Below the pieces are notes generated by a model, which was given only the letters and a program-made list of their open reading frames with translations, made no database searches and was not told where the DNA came from. Positions 33,085 through 42,119 of a DNA stretch of 64,000 bases are shown piece after piece. The stretch's first letter is position 1. The number at the start of each line of letters is the position of its first letter. Source of the stretch: Amycolatopsis jejuensis (GTDB taxonomy: Bacteria; Actinomycetota; Actinomycetes; Mycobacteriales; Pseudonocardiaceae); contig NZ_JNYZ01000011.1 of assembly GCF_000717335.1 (NCBI RefSeq), forward strand, positions 310,001 through 374,000. The letters run 5' to 3'. The translations under genes were made by a program, and so were the position numbers.

Positions 33085-34635
33085 TCATTTTGACGAATTC
33101 CACAAAAGCACCCGCAACTGCAGCTGAGCCAGCAGCAACGCGTCCGCGTCACCGAAGTCCAGCCCAGACACTTCACGGATTCTGCGGAGCCGGTACCGCA
33201 TCGTGTTGGGGTGGATGTGCAACGCGGCGGCCGCGGCCTCCGTCGACGACGCGGCGTCCAGGTAGGCCGTGAGGGTTTCGGTCAGCAGACCATCCGGGCC
33301 GTCGTGGGCGCGCAGGCGGTCCAGGGCGCCGGTGCGATCCGGGAGGCCCAGCGATTCCGTCACGTCGGCCAACTGCAGCAACAGCACCGACAACGCGAGA
33401 TCCGAAACGGTCTGCACGGACGGCCCCGAGGAAGCCGGGTGGCGCAGCGCGCGGAGGGCAGCATCCGTCTGGGCGCGGACTTCGGCGATCTGCCGCAGCG
33501 AACCCGCCGGACCGCCGACGGTCACCACGAAATCCCCGGCCAACGGCGTGCGGCCGAGGAAATCGCGCGCCAAAGACACCGTCGCGGACAACGGCGTCGC
33601 ATGCTCTCGCGGCCAGGCCACCAAGGCGTACACCGCGCCGGTACCAGCCACCGCCGCCGAACGCGGGTGCACGGCGGCCAGGAAATACTCCAAGGTGTCG
33701 GCAAAGCGATGCAGTTCACCGGCGGTCCCCCGAGGTGCCGCAGCCAGCACGCACACCGGACCGCTGCCGAGCTGCAACCGGCTCGCCTCGACGCGGTCCG
33801 CGGACCCGCCGAGAACCGCGGCGGCCAGTTCCCCGCGCTGCCGCCGGGCGTAGCTGGTTTCGATCCGCGACCCGGCGAGCCGCAACGCGACCAGCGACGC
33901 GAATTCCCGCAGCCGCGCCGTTCGCACCTCGTCGAGCGGTTCGGGAACCACCGCCCAGACGTAGCCGAGCACGTCCGCACCGGCCCGCACCGCGATCGCC
34001 ACCCGCGGCAGCTGGTCCGGCTCGGTCGCTTCGAAGTACACCGGATCGGGGGTCGCGTGCAGGCGGGCGAACTCGCCGCGCTCCCGCTGCTCGGCCAGTG
34101 TCTGCCGGCCGACCGCCCGGCCCAGGATGGTCTCGATCCGCTCGGCGTCGGTCTGTTCCTGCCCCGCCGACCAGGCGACCAGCGCGGAAAACCGGTCCTC
34201 GATCGTCACCGGCGCGCCCAGCGCCTCGTGGATCGCGTTCGCCAGCGTGAACAGCTCGGAACCGCCGTCACCGGACCGGACGCGCGCTCGGGCGTACTCC
34301 AGCAACTGCTCCCGGATGGTCGTCGCGACATGCATCCACGATGCGTCCTCGTTGACCTCCAGCACCGTGAGCCGCTCATCCGACACCGGCACCGGCGCCT
34401 TCACCGCAAGGACCCGTGCCCCGGCCGACAGCATCTCCGCAGCAAGGCCGCGCAGTTCCACTTCGGTGGTCACGCCGATCGCCAGCACGACGCAGCCCGG
34501 CCCGAACTGCGCCGGCGCGCCAGGCGCGTACAGCGCGATCTCGGTCAACGGCTCGTCGGCGCTGTCCCCTTCGCGGACCAGCCGCAACAGCGGTCCGACC
34601 TGGGACACCAGCTGTCGTACAGCGGACTCGGTCAT
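33085..34635 (-). CDS. PucR family transcriptional regulator
   Basis: 516 residues with the PucR/CdaR plan: an N-terminal PucR-like sensor region (about 1-120), a GAF-like middle, and the C-terminal helix-turn-helix TEAAAALHIHPNTMRYRLRRI (about 475-495) that defines the family. PucR-type activators control purine, amino acid and aromatic catabolic genes. The ATG at 34635 is the first start after the FAD oxidoreductase gene. Two GTCAA/TTGAC inverted repeats lie in the preceding 51-bp gap and may be its autoregulatory sites. Confidence 0.9.
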   Translation of the reverse strand: MTESAVRQLVSQVGPLLRLVREGDSADEPLTEIALYAPGAPAQFGPGCVVLAIGVTTEVELRGLAAEMLSAGARVLAVKAPVPVSDERLTVLEVNEDASWMHVATTIREQLLEYARARVRSGDGGSELFTLANAIHEALGAPVTIEDRFSALVAWSAGQEQTDAERIETILGRAVGRQTLAEQRERGEFARLHATPDPVYFEATEPDQLPRVAIAVRAGADVLGYVWAVVPEPLDEVRTARLREFASLVALRLAGSRIETSYARRQRGELAAAVLGGSADRVEASRLQLGSGPVCVLAAAPRGTAGELHRFADTLEYFLAAVHPRSAAVAGTGAVYALVAWPREHATPLSATVSLARDFLGRTPLAGDFVVTVGGPAGSLRQIAEVRAQTDAALRALRHPASSGPSVQTVSDLALSVLLLQLADVTESLGLPDRTGALDRLRAHDGPDGLLTETLTAYLDAASSTEAAAAALHIHPNTMRYRLRRIREVSGLDFGDADALLLAQLQLRVLLWNSSK

Positions 34636-34656
34636 CAGCCTCCCATTGTGGTCGGC

Positions 34657-34690
34657 GTCAATGTTGACCGATCGTTCTTGACGTTGTCAA
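34657..34690. promoter_or_regulatory. Paired GTCAA/TTGAC inverted repeats before pucR
   Basis: GTCAA-TG-TTGAC (34657-34668) and TTGAC-GTT-GTCAA (34678-34690), both inverted repeats of the same pentamer, between the FAD oxidoreductase stop and pucR. They are likely an autoregulatory operator for pucR. Confidence 0.6.
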
Positions 34691-36258
34691 CGAAGGCGTC
34701 GCAACACCCTGCTGGCGACCAGATGCCCGGACCCGCCGCCCAGCCCGGGGCCGGGATGCGTCGACGCGCCGAGGTGCCACAGCCGCGGGAGCACCGTCGC
34801 GTGCCCCGGCGACGCAGCGAGCGGGCGCCACCGGAAGTTCTGGTCCAGTTCCGCCGATCCGCCGTACGGATCGCCGCCCACCGCGTTGAGATTGGCGGCG
34901 GCGAGGTCGGCGGGACTGATCGCGTCCAGTCCCAGAACCAGGTCACGCAGACCTGGCGCCTGCCGCTCGATACGCGCCAGCACCCGGTCGGCGTAACCCG
35001 CGGTGAGCTGCGCGTCCCAACCGTCCGCTGTGGACAGTTCACCGGCCGCGTCGCCGACCGGCGCGTACGGAACCTCCTGCAGCTGCAACCACAACGCGGC
35101 GGCACCGGCCGGTACCCGCGACGGGTCGAGCACGTGCTGCTGCCCCACCACGACGGTCGGACGACCCGGCAGTAGCCCGGCTTCCGCCTCTGCACAAGCA
35201 ATTCCGGTAGACGAAGCCCCGTCGGACAGATGTACGAGCGGCACCTGCGCCAGCCGCGGGTCCCGCCACGGCACCGGACCGGACAGCGCGACGTGGATCT
35301 GCGTCGCCGCCCGGCCGGGACGGAATTTCGTGGCCTGGTCCCGGATTCGCGGCGGAACGGGGGCGTCGGCGAGCAGTTCCCGATACAGCGCACCGGGCGT
35401 GGTCGACGCGAGCACCGCCCGCTTCGCCTCGATCGTGAACCCCTCCCCCGCCACTCCGGACGCGCGACCGCCGGTCGTGAGAATGCGCTCGACCCGGTGC
35501 CCGGTGCGGATCTCGACCCCCAGCTCGGCCAGCAGTTTCTCCCACGCGGCAACGAAATTCGCCGCCCCGCCGCGCACGACCGGCATCCCCGCGGCATGCA
35601 AGGTACCGGCGAGCACGGGCAGCATCAGCCCGCCGGACGCGCTGTCCGGTGCAAGGCCCGCGTGCAGCAGCCACGGGGTCCACAGCCGGTCGACCTCGGG
35701 TCCGGTGAACCGGCTCCGCAGCCAGCCACGGCCCGACGTCAGCGCGTCACGGGCGTATTCCTCGACGCCGCGACGGCCGACCCCGCGGGCGAACGCGGCC
35801 AACGGCTTGAGCATCGACGGCATCCGCAACTCAGCACCCAGCAACCCACCGATCCATTGCGCATGCTTCCCGAACCGCTCGACGGCGTCGGCGTACACCC
35901 GGCGGTCCGCCGCCACCGAAAACCCCGCCACGGTTTCCTCGACCGAGCGATATCCCATGACGACACTGCCGTCGTCGGACACCGTCGCCGTCATCGGCCC
36001 GTCCGTGTTGAGGTATTCGAGCCCGTGCCGATGCAGGTCCGCGCCGAACTCGGCGTACACCGGCCCGGTGACGAAAAGCGGGTGCCAGCTGGAAAACGTG
36101 TCGTGGCGGTACCCGGGCACGGTGCGTTCGCCGGTGGCGATGAAGCCGCCGATGCGGTCGTGGTCGTCGACGAGGGTCACCGACCAGCCCGCCTTCGCGA
36201 GCGTTGCCGCGGCGGCGATGCCGTTGATCCCGGCGCCGACCACGACCGCGTCGGTCAT
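34687..36258 (-). CDS. FAD-dependent oxidoreductase, phytoene desaturase (CrtI)-like
   Basis: 523 residues with an N-terminal dinucleotide-binding site (VVVGAGINGIAAAATLAKAG then a DDHDRIGG FAD motif) and the C-terminal LWHLGASTHPGPGLGGGSGH, the signature of the carotenoid-desaturase/amine-oxidase-like group. In this family the product ranges from carotenoid desaturases to unknown dehydrogenases. The ATG at 36258 overlaps the cyclase stop (ATGA). There are no carotenoid genes nearby, so a catabolic oxidation of an aromatic or amine substrate is more likely. Confidence 0.85.
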   Translation of the reverse strand: MTDAVVVGAGINGIAAAATLAKAGWSVTLVDDHDRIGGFIATGERTVPGYRHDTFSSWHPLFVTGPVYAEFGADLHRHGLEYLNTDGPMTATVSDDGSVVMGYRSVEETVAGFSVAADRRVYADAVERFGKHAQWIGGLLGAELRMPSMLKPLAAFARGVGRRGVEEYARDALTSGRGWLRSRFTGPEVDRLWTPWLLHAGLAPDSASGGLMLPVLAGTLHAAGMPVVRGGAANFVAAWEKLLAELGVEIRTGHRVERILTTGGRASGVAGEGFTIEAKRAVLASTTPGALYRELLADAPVPPRIRDQATKFRPGRAATQIHVALSGPVPWRDPRLAQVPLVHLSDGASSTGIACAEAEAGLLPGRPTVVVGQQHVLDPSRVPAGAAALWLQLQEVPYAPVGDAAGELSTADGWDAQLTAGYADRVLARIERQAPGLRDLVLGLDAISPADLAAANLNAVGGDPYGGSAELDQNFRWRPLAASPGHATVLPRLWHLGASTHPGPGLGGGSGHLVASRVLRRLR

Positions 36259-37040
36259 CGGACCGGCTCGCGTTCGACGAGTGCCAGAACACGCGCCGGA
36301 CTGCCCGACCCGCCGACGATCGGCAGCGGGCACACGATCAGCGTCGCGCCGGCCGGAGGCAGCCGGTCGAGGTTGCGCAAGCTGGTGACGCCCCATTTGC
36401 CCGCGCCGAGAAGTGCCGAGTGGCAAGGAAACGGCGGCGTGAACCCGGCCGCGGCCCCAGCGTCGGTACCCACGGTTTCGACCCCGAACCCGGCAATCGC
36501 GGTCTCCTCGGCAAGCCAGCGCGCGCACTCCGGCGACACACCCGGCGTGTGCGGGCCGTGTTCGTCGGCATTCGCGAACGCGGCCGCGTCATGCCCGCGC
36601 GAAGCCCAGCCGGTGCGGAACAGCAGCCAGCCGCCTTCGGGTAGCGCGCGATGCCGATCCTCCCACTCCCGCACGTGTTCGACCTCGAGCAGGAAGTCCG
36701 GGTCTTCTTTGACCGCAGCGCTCAGGTCGAGAACCGCGGCCGCACCGACCATTGTGGACGGTGGCAGCTCCGAGACGTCCGCGCCGTCCTTGCCGGTGAC
36801 CCAGTGCACCGGCGCGTCGACGTGGGTGCCGGTGTGCTCGCCGGTGTGGATGTCGTTCCAGTACCAGGCCGGTCCGGCCGCGTCGTAGCGCGACAGCTCT
36901 TCGAGGCGGAAGCGGCTGGTGTTCGCGAACGGCGGCGGCAGTTCCAGGATCGGCGTCGACTCCTGCAGTGGCGTCGTGAGGTCGACGACCTCGACCGCAC
37001 CGGTGGTCAGCGCCTGGAGCAGGTCGGGCAGCGCGGGCAT
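36255..37040 (-). CDS. Cyclase/kynurenine formamidase-family metal hydrolase
   Basis: 261 residues of the putative cyclase (kynurenine formamidase KynB/isatin hydrolase-like) family. The metal motif HTGTHVDAPVHW is complete (HxGTHxDxPxH) and a later HxxxE-type segment is CHSALLGAGKWG. Members hydrolyse cyclic or formyl amides such as isatin or N-formylkynurenine, which fits an indole-type pathway. The ATG at 37040 follows AAGGAGG. An AraC-type site lies 53 bp upstream. It is the first gene of the cyclase-FAD oxidoreductase operon. Confidence 0.88.
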   Translation of the reverse strand: MPALPDLLQALTTGAVEVVDLTTPLQESTPILELPPPFANTSRFRLEELSRYDAAGPAWYWNDIHTGEHTGTHVDAPVHWVTGKDGADVSELPPSTMVGAAAVLDLSAAVKEDPDFLLEVEHVREWEDRHRALPEGGWLLFRTGWASRGHDAAAFANADEHGPHTPGVSPECARWLAEETAIAGFGVETVGTDAGAAAGFTPPFPCHSALLGAGKWGVTSLRNLDRLPPAGATLIVCPLPIVGGSGSPARVLALVEREPVR

Positions 37041-37092
37041 GGGGCCTCCTTCGCGGTGGGAGGACAGCGTCGCGCCAACCGGGCGATCAGGC

Positions 37093-37118
37093 CATCCGCT
37101 GTACGCAGGACCTGTCCG
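37093..37118 (-). promoter_or_regulatory. AraC site A before the cyclase operon
   Basis: Read in the cyclase direction: GCGGACA, then N13, GCGGATGG; blocks 20 bp apart. On the plus strand it shows two direct copies of TCCGCT-type half-sites (37095-37108 and 37115-37128). It ends 52 bp before the cyclase ATG and matches sites B, C and D. Confidence 0.7.
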
Positions 37119-37128
37119 CTACGCGCAG

Positions 37129-38106
37129 TCAGCGCCGCAATGTCTGCGACGGCGACTCGCCGAAGTGCTCGCGATAAACCACGGCGAACCGACCGAGGTG
37201 GTGGAACCCCCAGTCGGCGGCGAGGCGGCTGACTGTGGTGCGAGTGGCGTCGGCGCCGAGCAAACTCCGCCGTACCCCGGCCAGCCGGGCCTCGCGCAGC
37301 CGTGCGGTCGGGGTGGTACCCAGATGCCGCCGGAACCCCTCTTGCAGGCTCCGCACCGACAGCCCGACGGCCTCGGCGAGATCCTCGACGGTCAGGGCTT
37401 CGCGGGCATGGTCGGCAATCAGCTGGTCGGCGCGGCGGATCACCCGCGGCGGCACCGGCGTGGCCTCCCCGCGCGGGTCGGTGAGCTCGGCCGACGCCGT
37501 GTGCGGGATCGCAGCGAGCAGCTGGCTCATCACCAGGCGTTCGGTCTGCTCCTGCAGCACCGGATGCCGTAGCCCGCCCGGCCCGTCGAGGTCACTGCGC
37601 AGCAGCTGCACGGTGGCGAGCCAGGACTGCGCGGCGGGCGCACCGAGGTCGAGGCGGGCGTCGAGCCGCAGCGGGCGCTCCGGCGGGCGGCCGAGGAGCC
37701 GTTCGAGCTGGCGTTCCAGTGCGGTGCGTTCGATCCGGACGATGAGCTGCTCGGAGTCCTCCTCCCAGAGCATGTCCAGGTCGGCGTCGGGATCCGGGAC
37801 GGACGCCTGCCGCACGTCGGACCAGACTTCGGCATGCCCGGTCCGCACGAGCGCGCGCCCGGCAAGCGGGACCTGCACGAGGAAGAACGTGCTGAGGTGC
37901 CGTGGCCGGATCCGGACCGGCGAGCCGTAGGCGAGATACGACAGGCCGACGGCACCGAACTCGACCGAGTTGAACCGGACGTCCTCGGGGCGGCCGGTGG
38001 CCCGCGGCGCGAGCCGGTGCGGGCAGAACACCTCGCCGACGCGGGCGCACGCCTCGTCGAAGTCGCGGGACCGCACCCGCTGGTACCCGGTCAGCACTTC
38101 CGGCAT
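37129..38106 (-). CDS. AraC/XylS family transcriptional activator
   Basis: 325 residues. The N-terminal half is an AraC-binding-like sensor domain (RHLSTFFLVQVPLAGRALV). The C-terminal 100 residues carry the two AraC helix-turn-helices (LSVRSLQEGFRRHLGTTPT and AADWGFHHLGRFAVVYREHFGESP). It is divergent from the SDR at 38251. It is the natural candidate to bind the four GGACA/GGAT two-block sites in front of the cyclase, SDR, styA1 and iorA genes, and may act as activator of this aromatic regulon. Confidence 0.9.
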   Translation of the reverse strand: MPEVLTGYQRVRSRDFDEACARVGEVFCPHRLAPRATGRPEDVRFNSVEFGAVGLSYLAYGSPVRIRPRHLSTFFLVQVPLAGRALVRTGHAEVWSDVRQASVPDPDADLDMLWEEDSEQLIVRIERTALERQLERLLGRPPERPLRLDARLDLGAPAAQSWLATVQLLRSDLDGPGGLRHPVLQEQTERLVMSQLLAAIPHTASAELTDPRGEATPVPPRVIRRADQLIADHAREALTVEDLAEAVGLSVRSLQEGFRRHLGTTPTARLREARLAGVRRSLLGADATRTTVSRLAADWGFHHLGRFAVVYREHFGESPSQTLRR

Positions 38107-38135
38107 GGGGCCCTCGCTCTCCGGCTCGCGCCTCG

Positions 38136-38161
38136 CGGACAGCCTTCGCGTGGCACGGATA
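38136..38161 (+). promoter_or_regulatory. AraC site B before the SDR gene (also next to araC)
   Basis: GCGGACA-N14-CGGATAGG in the SDR direction, 89 bp before its ATG and 30 bp from the araC ATG on the other strand. It has the same blocks and 20-bp spacing as sites A, C and D. Other symmetric elements, CGTGAT-T-ATCACG (38180-38192) and CGTTAACG (38194-38201), follow. Confidence 0.7.
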
Positions 38162-38250
38162 GGCGCCCCCGCGACATTGCGTGATTATCACGACGTTAAC
38201 GCGTCCGCCATACCGTGTCCATTCCTGTCTTGCCCCGGAGGTTCGCCGCC

Positions 38251-39033
38251 ATGTCCGACCTGTCCGACCTGTCCGGCCGTACGGTGCTCGTCACCGGCGG
38301 TTCCACCCTGATCGGGCACGGAGTCGTCCGCGCCCTGCACGACGCCGGCGCGTCGGTGGTGATCGCCGACCTCGACGCCGACGGTGCCAAGCCCGTACTG
38401 GGCGATCGCGTCCGCTTCCGGCAGACGGATCTCACCGACGATTCGCAGGTACGTGCGCTGGTCGAGGACGCCGCGCGCGATGCCGGGCTGCACGGTGTCG
38501 TGAACCTTGCCTGCAGCTACCTCGACGACGGCGCGGAAACGAGCCGGGAGGATTGGCTGCGGGCGCTGGATGTCAACGTGGTCAGCGCGGTGATGGTGGC
38601 GGCCGCCGCCCGTCCGCACCTGGCCGCGGCGAAGGGGTCGGTCGTCAACTTCACGTCGATCTCGGCGAAGGTCGCGCAGACCGGCCGCTGGGTGTACCCG
38701 GCGAGCAAAGCCGCGCTGGTGCAGGTCACCCGGTCGATGGCGATGGACCTCGCGGCCGACGGCATCCGCGTGAACTCGGTGAGCCCGGGCTGGACGTGGT
38801 CCACGATCATGGACCAGCTGAGCGAAGGCGACCGCGCCAAGACCGACCGCGTGGCCGGGCCGTTCCACCTCACGGGCCGCGTCGCCGACCCGGACGAGGT
38901 CGGCCAGGTAGTCGCATTCCTGCTGTCCCCCGCGGCTTCCGCGGTGACCGGCGCAGACTGGGCAGTCGACGGCGGGTACTCGGCAATGGGTCCCGAGCAG
39001 GCAATCCCGGCCATACCATTGCTGGCCGGATAA
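38251..39033 (+). CDS. SDR family NAD(P)-dependent oxidoreductase
   Basis: A 260-residue short-chain dehydrogenase: TGGSTLIGHGV cofactor loop, FTSISAK with the catalytic Ser, YPASKAA with the Tyr/Lys pair, and AVDGGYSAMGP at the C-terminus. The ATG at 38251 follows CCGGAGG. An AraC-type site lies 89 bp upstream, and the gene is convergent with styA2B, sharing a hairpin terminator. It probably oxidises a diol or alcohol derived from the StyA monooxygenase product. The substrate is unknown. Confidence 0.87.
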   Translation: MSDLSDLSGRTVLVTGGSTLIGHGVVRALHDAGASVVIADLDADGAKPVLGDRVRFRQTDLTDDSQVRALVEDAARDAGLHGVVNLACSYLDDGAETSREDWLRALDVNVVSAVMVAAAARPHLAAAKGSVVNFTSISAKVAQTGRWVYPASKAALVQVTRSMAMDLAADGIRVNSVSPGWTWSTIMDQLSEGDRAKTDRVAGPFHLTGRVADPDEVGQVVAFLLSPAASAVTGADWAVDGGYSAMGPEQAIPAIPLLAG

Positions 39034-39043
39034 AACGGGCGGC

Positions 39044-39067
39044 GCCCTGGCCTCACCCGGCCAGGGC
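39044..39067. terminator. Bidirectional hairpin terminator
   Basis: Stem GCCCTGGCC-TCACCC-GGCCAGGGC, nine perfect pairs and a 6-nt loop. It lies between the SDR stop and the convergent styA2B stop, whose codon (39053-39055) lies in the loop. There is no long T-tract, as is normal in high-GC actinobacteria. Confidence 0.75.
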
Positions 39068-40744
39068 CCGCAACAAACCACCGTGGAAGACCAACGGCAC
39101 CCCGCCCGGAGCGCAGAAGTTCTCCACCTCACCGAGGAACACGACGTGATCCCCGGCATCCACACACCGCACAGTCCGGCATTCGAAACGCGCCACCGCG
39201 CCCGGCAGGACCGGGGCGCCGCCGGTGCCGTCCGTCAGTTCCAGTTCGGCGAACTTGTCCGCGGAAGGCGTGGAAAACTGGCGCGACAGGTGCTCCTGGT
39301 CAGCAGCCAGCACGTTCACCGCGAAGTGCGTTGCCTCGCTGAACGCAGGCAGGCTCGGCGCGTTCTTTCCCGGACACCACAACACCATCGGCGGATCCAT
39401 GGACACTGAGGTGAAGGAATTCGCCGTCATCCCCACCTTCCGGCCATCCGCGCCGCGCGCAGTCACGACCGCGACACCCGTGGCGTATTGCCCTAGCGCA
39501 GTGCGGAACTCACGGCGGTCGAACCGGCCGTCCTGGGCCGCGCGCATCTCGGTGCGGAAACGGGTGGCTGCGGATTCGTCGAACCACCAGCGGAATGCCT
39601 GCCGTGGGTCGTCGAAAGCGTTGGCGATGGCGGCGGCGATTCCGGGTACCTCGGCGGCCTCGGCCAGCAACTCCTGCACATGCGGCCGCGGCGGGGCGAG
39701 CATCGCGGTGGTCCACTCGACCGTCCACTGTGCCCAGCCGCGCCAGAACTGTTCGAAGGTCCGGTTCATCCAGGCCGCGTCGAACGCTCCGTCGTGCCGT
39801 TCGACGGCTTCGAGGTAGTGCCCGGCCGCATGTGCGGCGAGATTGGCTCCCTGTCCCGAAATCGGGTCGTTCAGCACCACCGCGTCGCCGATGCCGAGCA
39901 CCGGACGGCCCGACGGCAGGTACGCGACCGGCCGCCGCACGCCTGGTGTGATCCGCCCGCGCAGTACGCCGCCGTCGTCGGTGAGCCGGACTGCCGCGCA
40001 CCGCTCGTACTCGTGCGGCGCGAACTCCTTCAGCAGGTCCAGCGACCGTTCGAGATGCGCGCCGGACTCGGTGACGTCGTCCCAGCGGTCCATCGGACCG
40101 CCCGGAATTCCCTCGAACACCATGATGTCGCACGGTCCACTCGTGGTGAGCGCAGGCAACGTGAAGTACTCGCCAACCCCGGGAATGGCGGTGTAGGACA
40201 CCGCCGGGACGCCGTCGTCGAGCGGGGTCATCCCGTGCACATAGGTGAGCGCGAGCACGCGCTGCGGCCGGTCGTGGGTACTGCGCGCGGGGTCGGGCGC
40301 GAACAACCGGCCGAGCTCGCCGGTCCCGGTCGCGACGACGACCAGGTCGTGGGTGCGGGCGTGGTCCTCCAGCTCGGTCACCCCGGCGGGGCCGAGCACG
40401 ACGGTCCCACCCTCGGCCGCGAACTGCTCGATCCACACCGGCAGCTTCACCCGCTGGTCCACCGAACGGGCCGGACCTTCGAGCGGTGCACTCCAGGTGG
40501 TCCCGGGCACGGTCATCCGGAACGCCATGATGTCCGGGCATTCCGCGGCCCAGCGGTCGAGGCCGAGCTGCCGTTCGACGGCCAGCGCGGAGTCGAACAT
40601 GCACTGGCTCGACAGCACGGCGCCGCGGCGGAGGTCGTCCGGTGAACGGTCGCTGACGAGGGTGACGTCGTGGCCGCGGCGCAGCAGGCCGAGCGCGAGC
40701 TGCGCACCGGCTTGTCCCGCGCCCACGACGGCGACCCTCGTCAT
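39053..40744 (-). CDS. styA2B: StyA2B-type self-sufficient styrene/indole monooxygenase (oxygenase fused to flavin reductase)
   Basis: 563 residues made of two domains. Residues 1-about 405 are a StyA-like FAD oxygenase (GAGQAG at 8-13, VVLNDPISGQGAN near the flavin end, SSQCMFDSALAVER). Residues about 408-563 are a StyB-like short-chain flavin reductase (ALGQYATGVAVVT, GMTANSFTSVSMDPP). Such fusions supply their own reduced FAD and epoxidise styrene or indole-type alkenes. It starts at ATG 40744, overlapping styA1 by 4 bp, and is paired with it as in Rhodococcus StyA1/StyA2B. It ends in a shared terminator with the convergent SDR. Confidence 0.88.
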   Translation of the reverse strand: MTRVAVVGAGQAGAQLALGLLRRGHDVTLVSDRSPDDLRRGAVLSSQCMFDSALAVERQLGLDRWAAECPDIMAFRMTVPGTTWSAPLEGPARSVDQRVKLPVWIEQFAAEGGTVVLGPAGVTELEDHARTHDLVVVATGTGELGRLFAPDPARSTHDRPQRVLALTYVHGMTPLDDGVPAVSYTAIPGVGEYFTLPALTTSGPCDIMVFEGIPGGPMDRWDDVTESGAHLERSLDLLKEFAPHEYERCAAVRLTDDGGVLRGRITPGVRRPVAYLPSGRPVLGIGDAVVLNDPISGQGANLAAHAAGHYLEAVERHDGAFDAAWMNRTFEQFWRGWAQWTVEWTTAMLAPPRPHVQELLAEAAEVPGIAAAIANAFDDPRQAFRWWFDESAATRFRTEMRAAQDGRFDRREFRTALGQYATGVAVVTARGADGRKVGMTANSFTSVSMDPPMVLWCPGKNAPSLPAFSEATHFAVNVLAADQEHLSRQFSTPSADKFAELELTDGTGGAPVLPGAVARFECRTVRCVDAGDHVVFLGEVENFCAPGGVPLVFHGGLLRALAG

Positions 40745-41985
40745 CGGGCACCGGCCGGGGCGAGCACGTCACGGGCGGCCACGGGGTCGGCGAACCACGG
40801 GAAGAAGTCGCGCGGGTCGTCGAAGCCGTTGACGAACCGGTGCGCGATGTCCGGCCGGGTGTTGGCCGCGGTCAGCAGCTCCAGGACGTGCGGCGGGGGC
40901 GGCGCGAGGAGGGCGTTGGTCCAGTCGGTGACGTAACGGGCGTAGTCCCAGTAGGTTTCGAACGTCTGCCGCAGGAACGCGCGGTCGAATGGCTGGTCGC
41001 CGTGCGCCAGGATGCTGCGGAGGTAGCTCGCCGCGCATTTCGCCGCGTTGTTGGAACCCTGTCCGGTGATCGGGTCGTTGAGCACCACGACGTCGGCCAT
41101 CCCCAGCACCGGACGGCCGGACGGCAGTGTCGCGACCGGGTGCCGCACGGTGGGCGGGAAGCGGCCGGCGAGCACCCCGAGGTCGTCGGTGAGCCGGACG
41201 TTCCCCGCGCGGTCGGCCTCCCACGGGACCAGCTGGCGCAGCAGCCGCAGCGAGGTTTCGAGGTGCTGCGCCGGATCGCGGACGTCACCCCAGCAGTCCA
41301 TCGGCCCGCCCGGCACGCCCTCGAACACCATGATCTCGCAGGGGCCGGACAGGGTCAGCGCGGGGAACACGAAGTACTCGCCGACGCCCGGGATCAGGTT
41401 GAACGCCACCGCGGAATGCTCCGGCCGCGGTTCGAGGCCGTGCACGTAGGTCAGGGCGAGGGCGCGTTGCGGGCGGTCGTACGGGGACCGCGTCGCGTCG
41501 CGTTCGAAGAGCCGCGCGATGTCTCCCTTTCCGGCGGCGACCACCACGAGGTCGGATTCGTCGTGGTACCGCTCGAGGGCGGCAACATCCGCCGTTTCGA
41601 CCACGAATTCCCCACCGCGGCGCACGAACTCGTCGATCAGCTTCGGCATTTTCAGCCGCTGGTCGACCGACTGCGCGATCCCGTCGAGGCGAGACGCCCA
41701 GTCGATCACCTTGGTCCCGGCGGCCGGGCTGTCCGGCGGGCCGGGAACGGCGAAGGAAATGCCTTCCACCGGCGGGGCTTCGGCGGCCCAGAAGTCAAGG
41801 CCGAGCTCCCGCTCGACGGCCAGCGACGACGCGAACATGCACTGGCTGGAACTGACCCGGCCCGCGGCGATCTCCGGCGGGGTCCGATCGCTCACGACGC
41901 GAACCCGGTACCCGCGATCCAGCAACCCCGCGGCGAGCAGCAGGCCGGACTGACCGGCCCCGACGACAGTGATGTGGTGGGACAT
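40741..41985 (-). CDS. styA1: StyA1-type styrene/indole monooxygenase oxygenase component
   Basis: 414 residues, the exact length of single-domain StyA. It has the FAD Rossmann motif VVGAGQSGLLLA (G9-G14), SSSQCMFASSLAVERELGLDFW, NLIPGVGEYFVFPALTLSGP and VVLNDPITGQGSN, all shared with the StyA part of the next gene. StyA1 uses FADH2 supplied by StyA2B. The ATG at 41985 is chosen by family start; upstream frame codons are not conserved. The promoter region holds AraC site D. The likely reaction is epoxidation or oxygenation of an aryl alkene or indole. Confidence 0.88.
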   Translation of the reverse strand: MSHHITVVGAGQSGLLLAAGLLDRGYRVRVVSDRTPPEIAAGRVSSSQCMFASSLAVERELGLDFWAAEAPPVEGISFAVPGPPDSPAAGTKVIDWASRLDGIAQSVDQRLKMPKLIDEFVRRGGEFVVETADVAALERYHDESDLVVVAAGKGDIARLFERDATRSPYDRPQRALALTYVHGLEPRPEHSAVAFNLIPGVGEYFVFPALTLSGPCEIMVFEGVPGGPMDCWGDVRDPAQHLETSLRLLRQLVPWEADRAGNVRLTDDLGVLAGRFPPTVRHPVATLPSGRPVLGMADVVVLNDPITGQGSNNAAKCAASYLRSILAHGDQPFDRAFLRQTFETYWDYARYVTDWTNALLAPPPPHVLELLTAANTRPDIAHRFVNGFDDPRDFFPWFADPVAARDVLAPAGAR

Positions 41986-42069
41986 ACGGCTTGCCTTCCG
42001 GTGAAGTGGAGTGGCCGGGCCGGGTGACCCAGTGGCAGCGGACCGTAAGGCGGTCCCGGCGGACGCGGC

Positions 42070-42095
42070 TATCCCTCCGGCGCGGGGCTTGTCCA
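42070..42095 (-). promoter_or_regulatory. AraC site D before styA1
   Basis: Read in the styA1 direction: TGGACA-N14-GGGATAGCC, block spacing 20 bp, ending 84 bp before the styA1 ATG. A TTACGGT element (42042-42048, minus strand) stands 20 bp further on as a possible -10 region. The same design occurs at site C for iorA. Confidence 0.65.
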
Positions 42096-42119
42096 CCGTG
42101 CGCCCTGCGCTGCGCGGGA

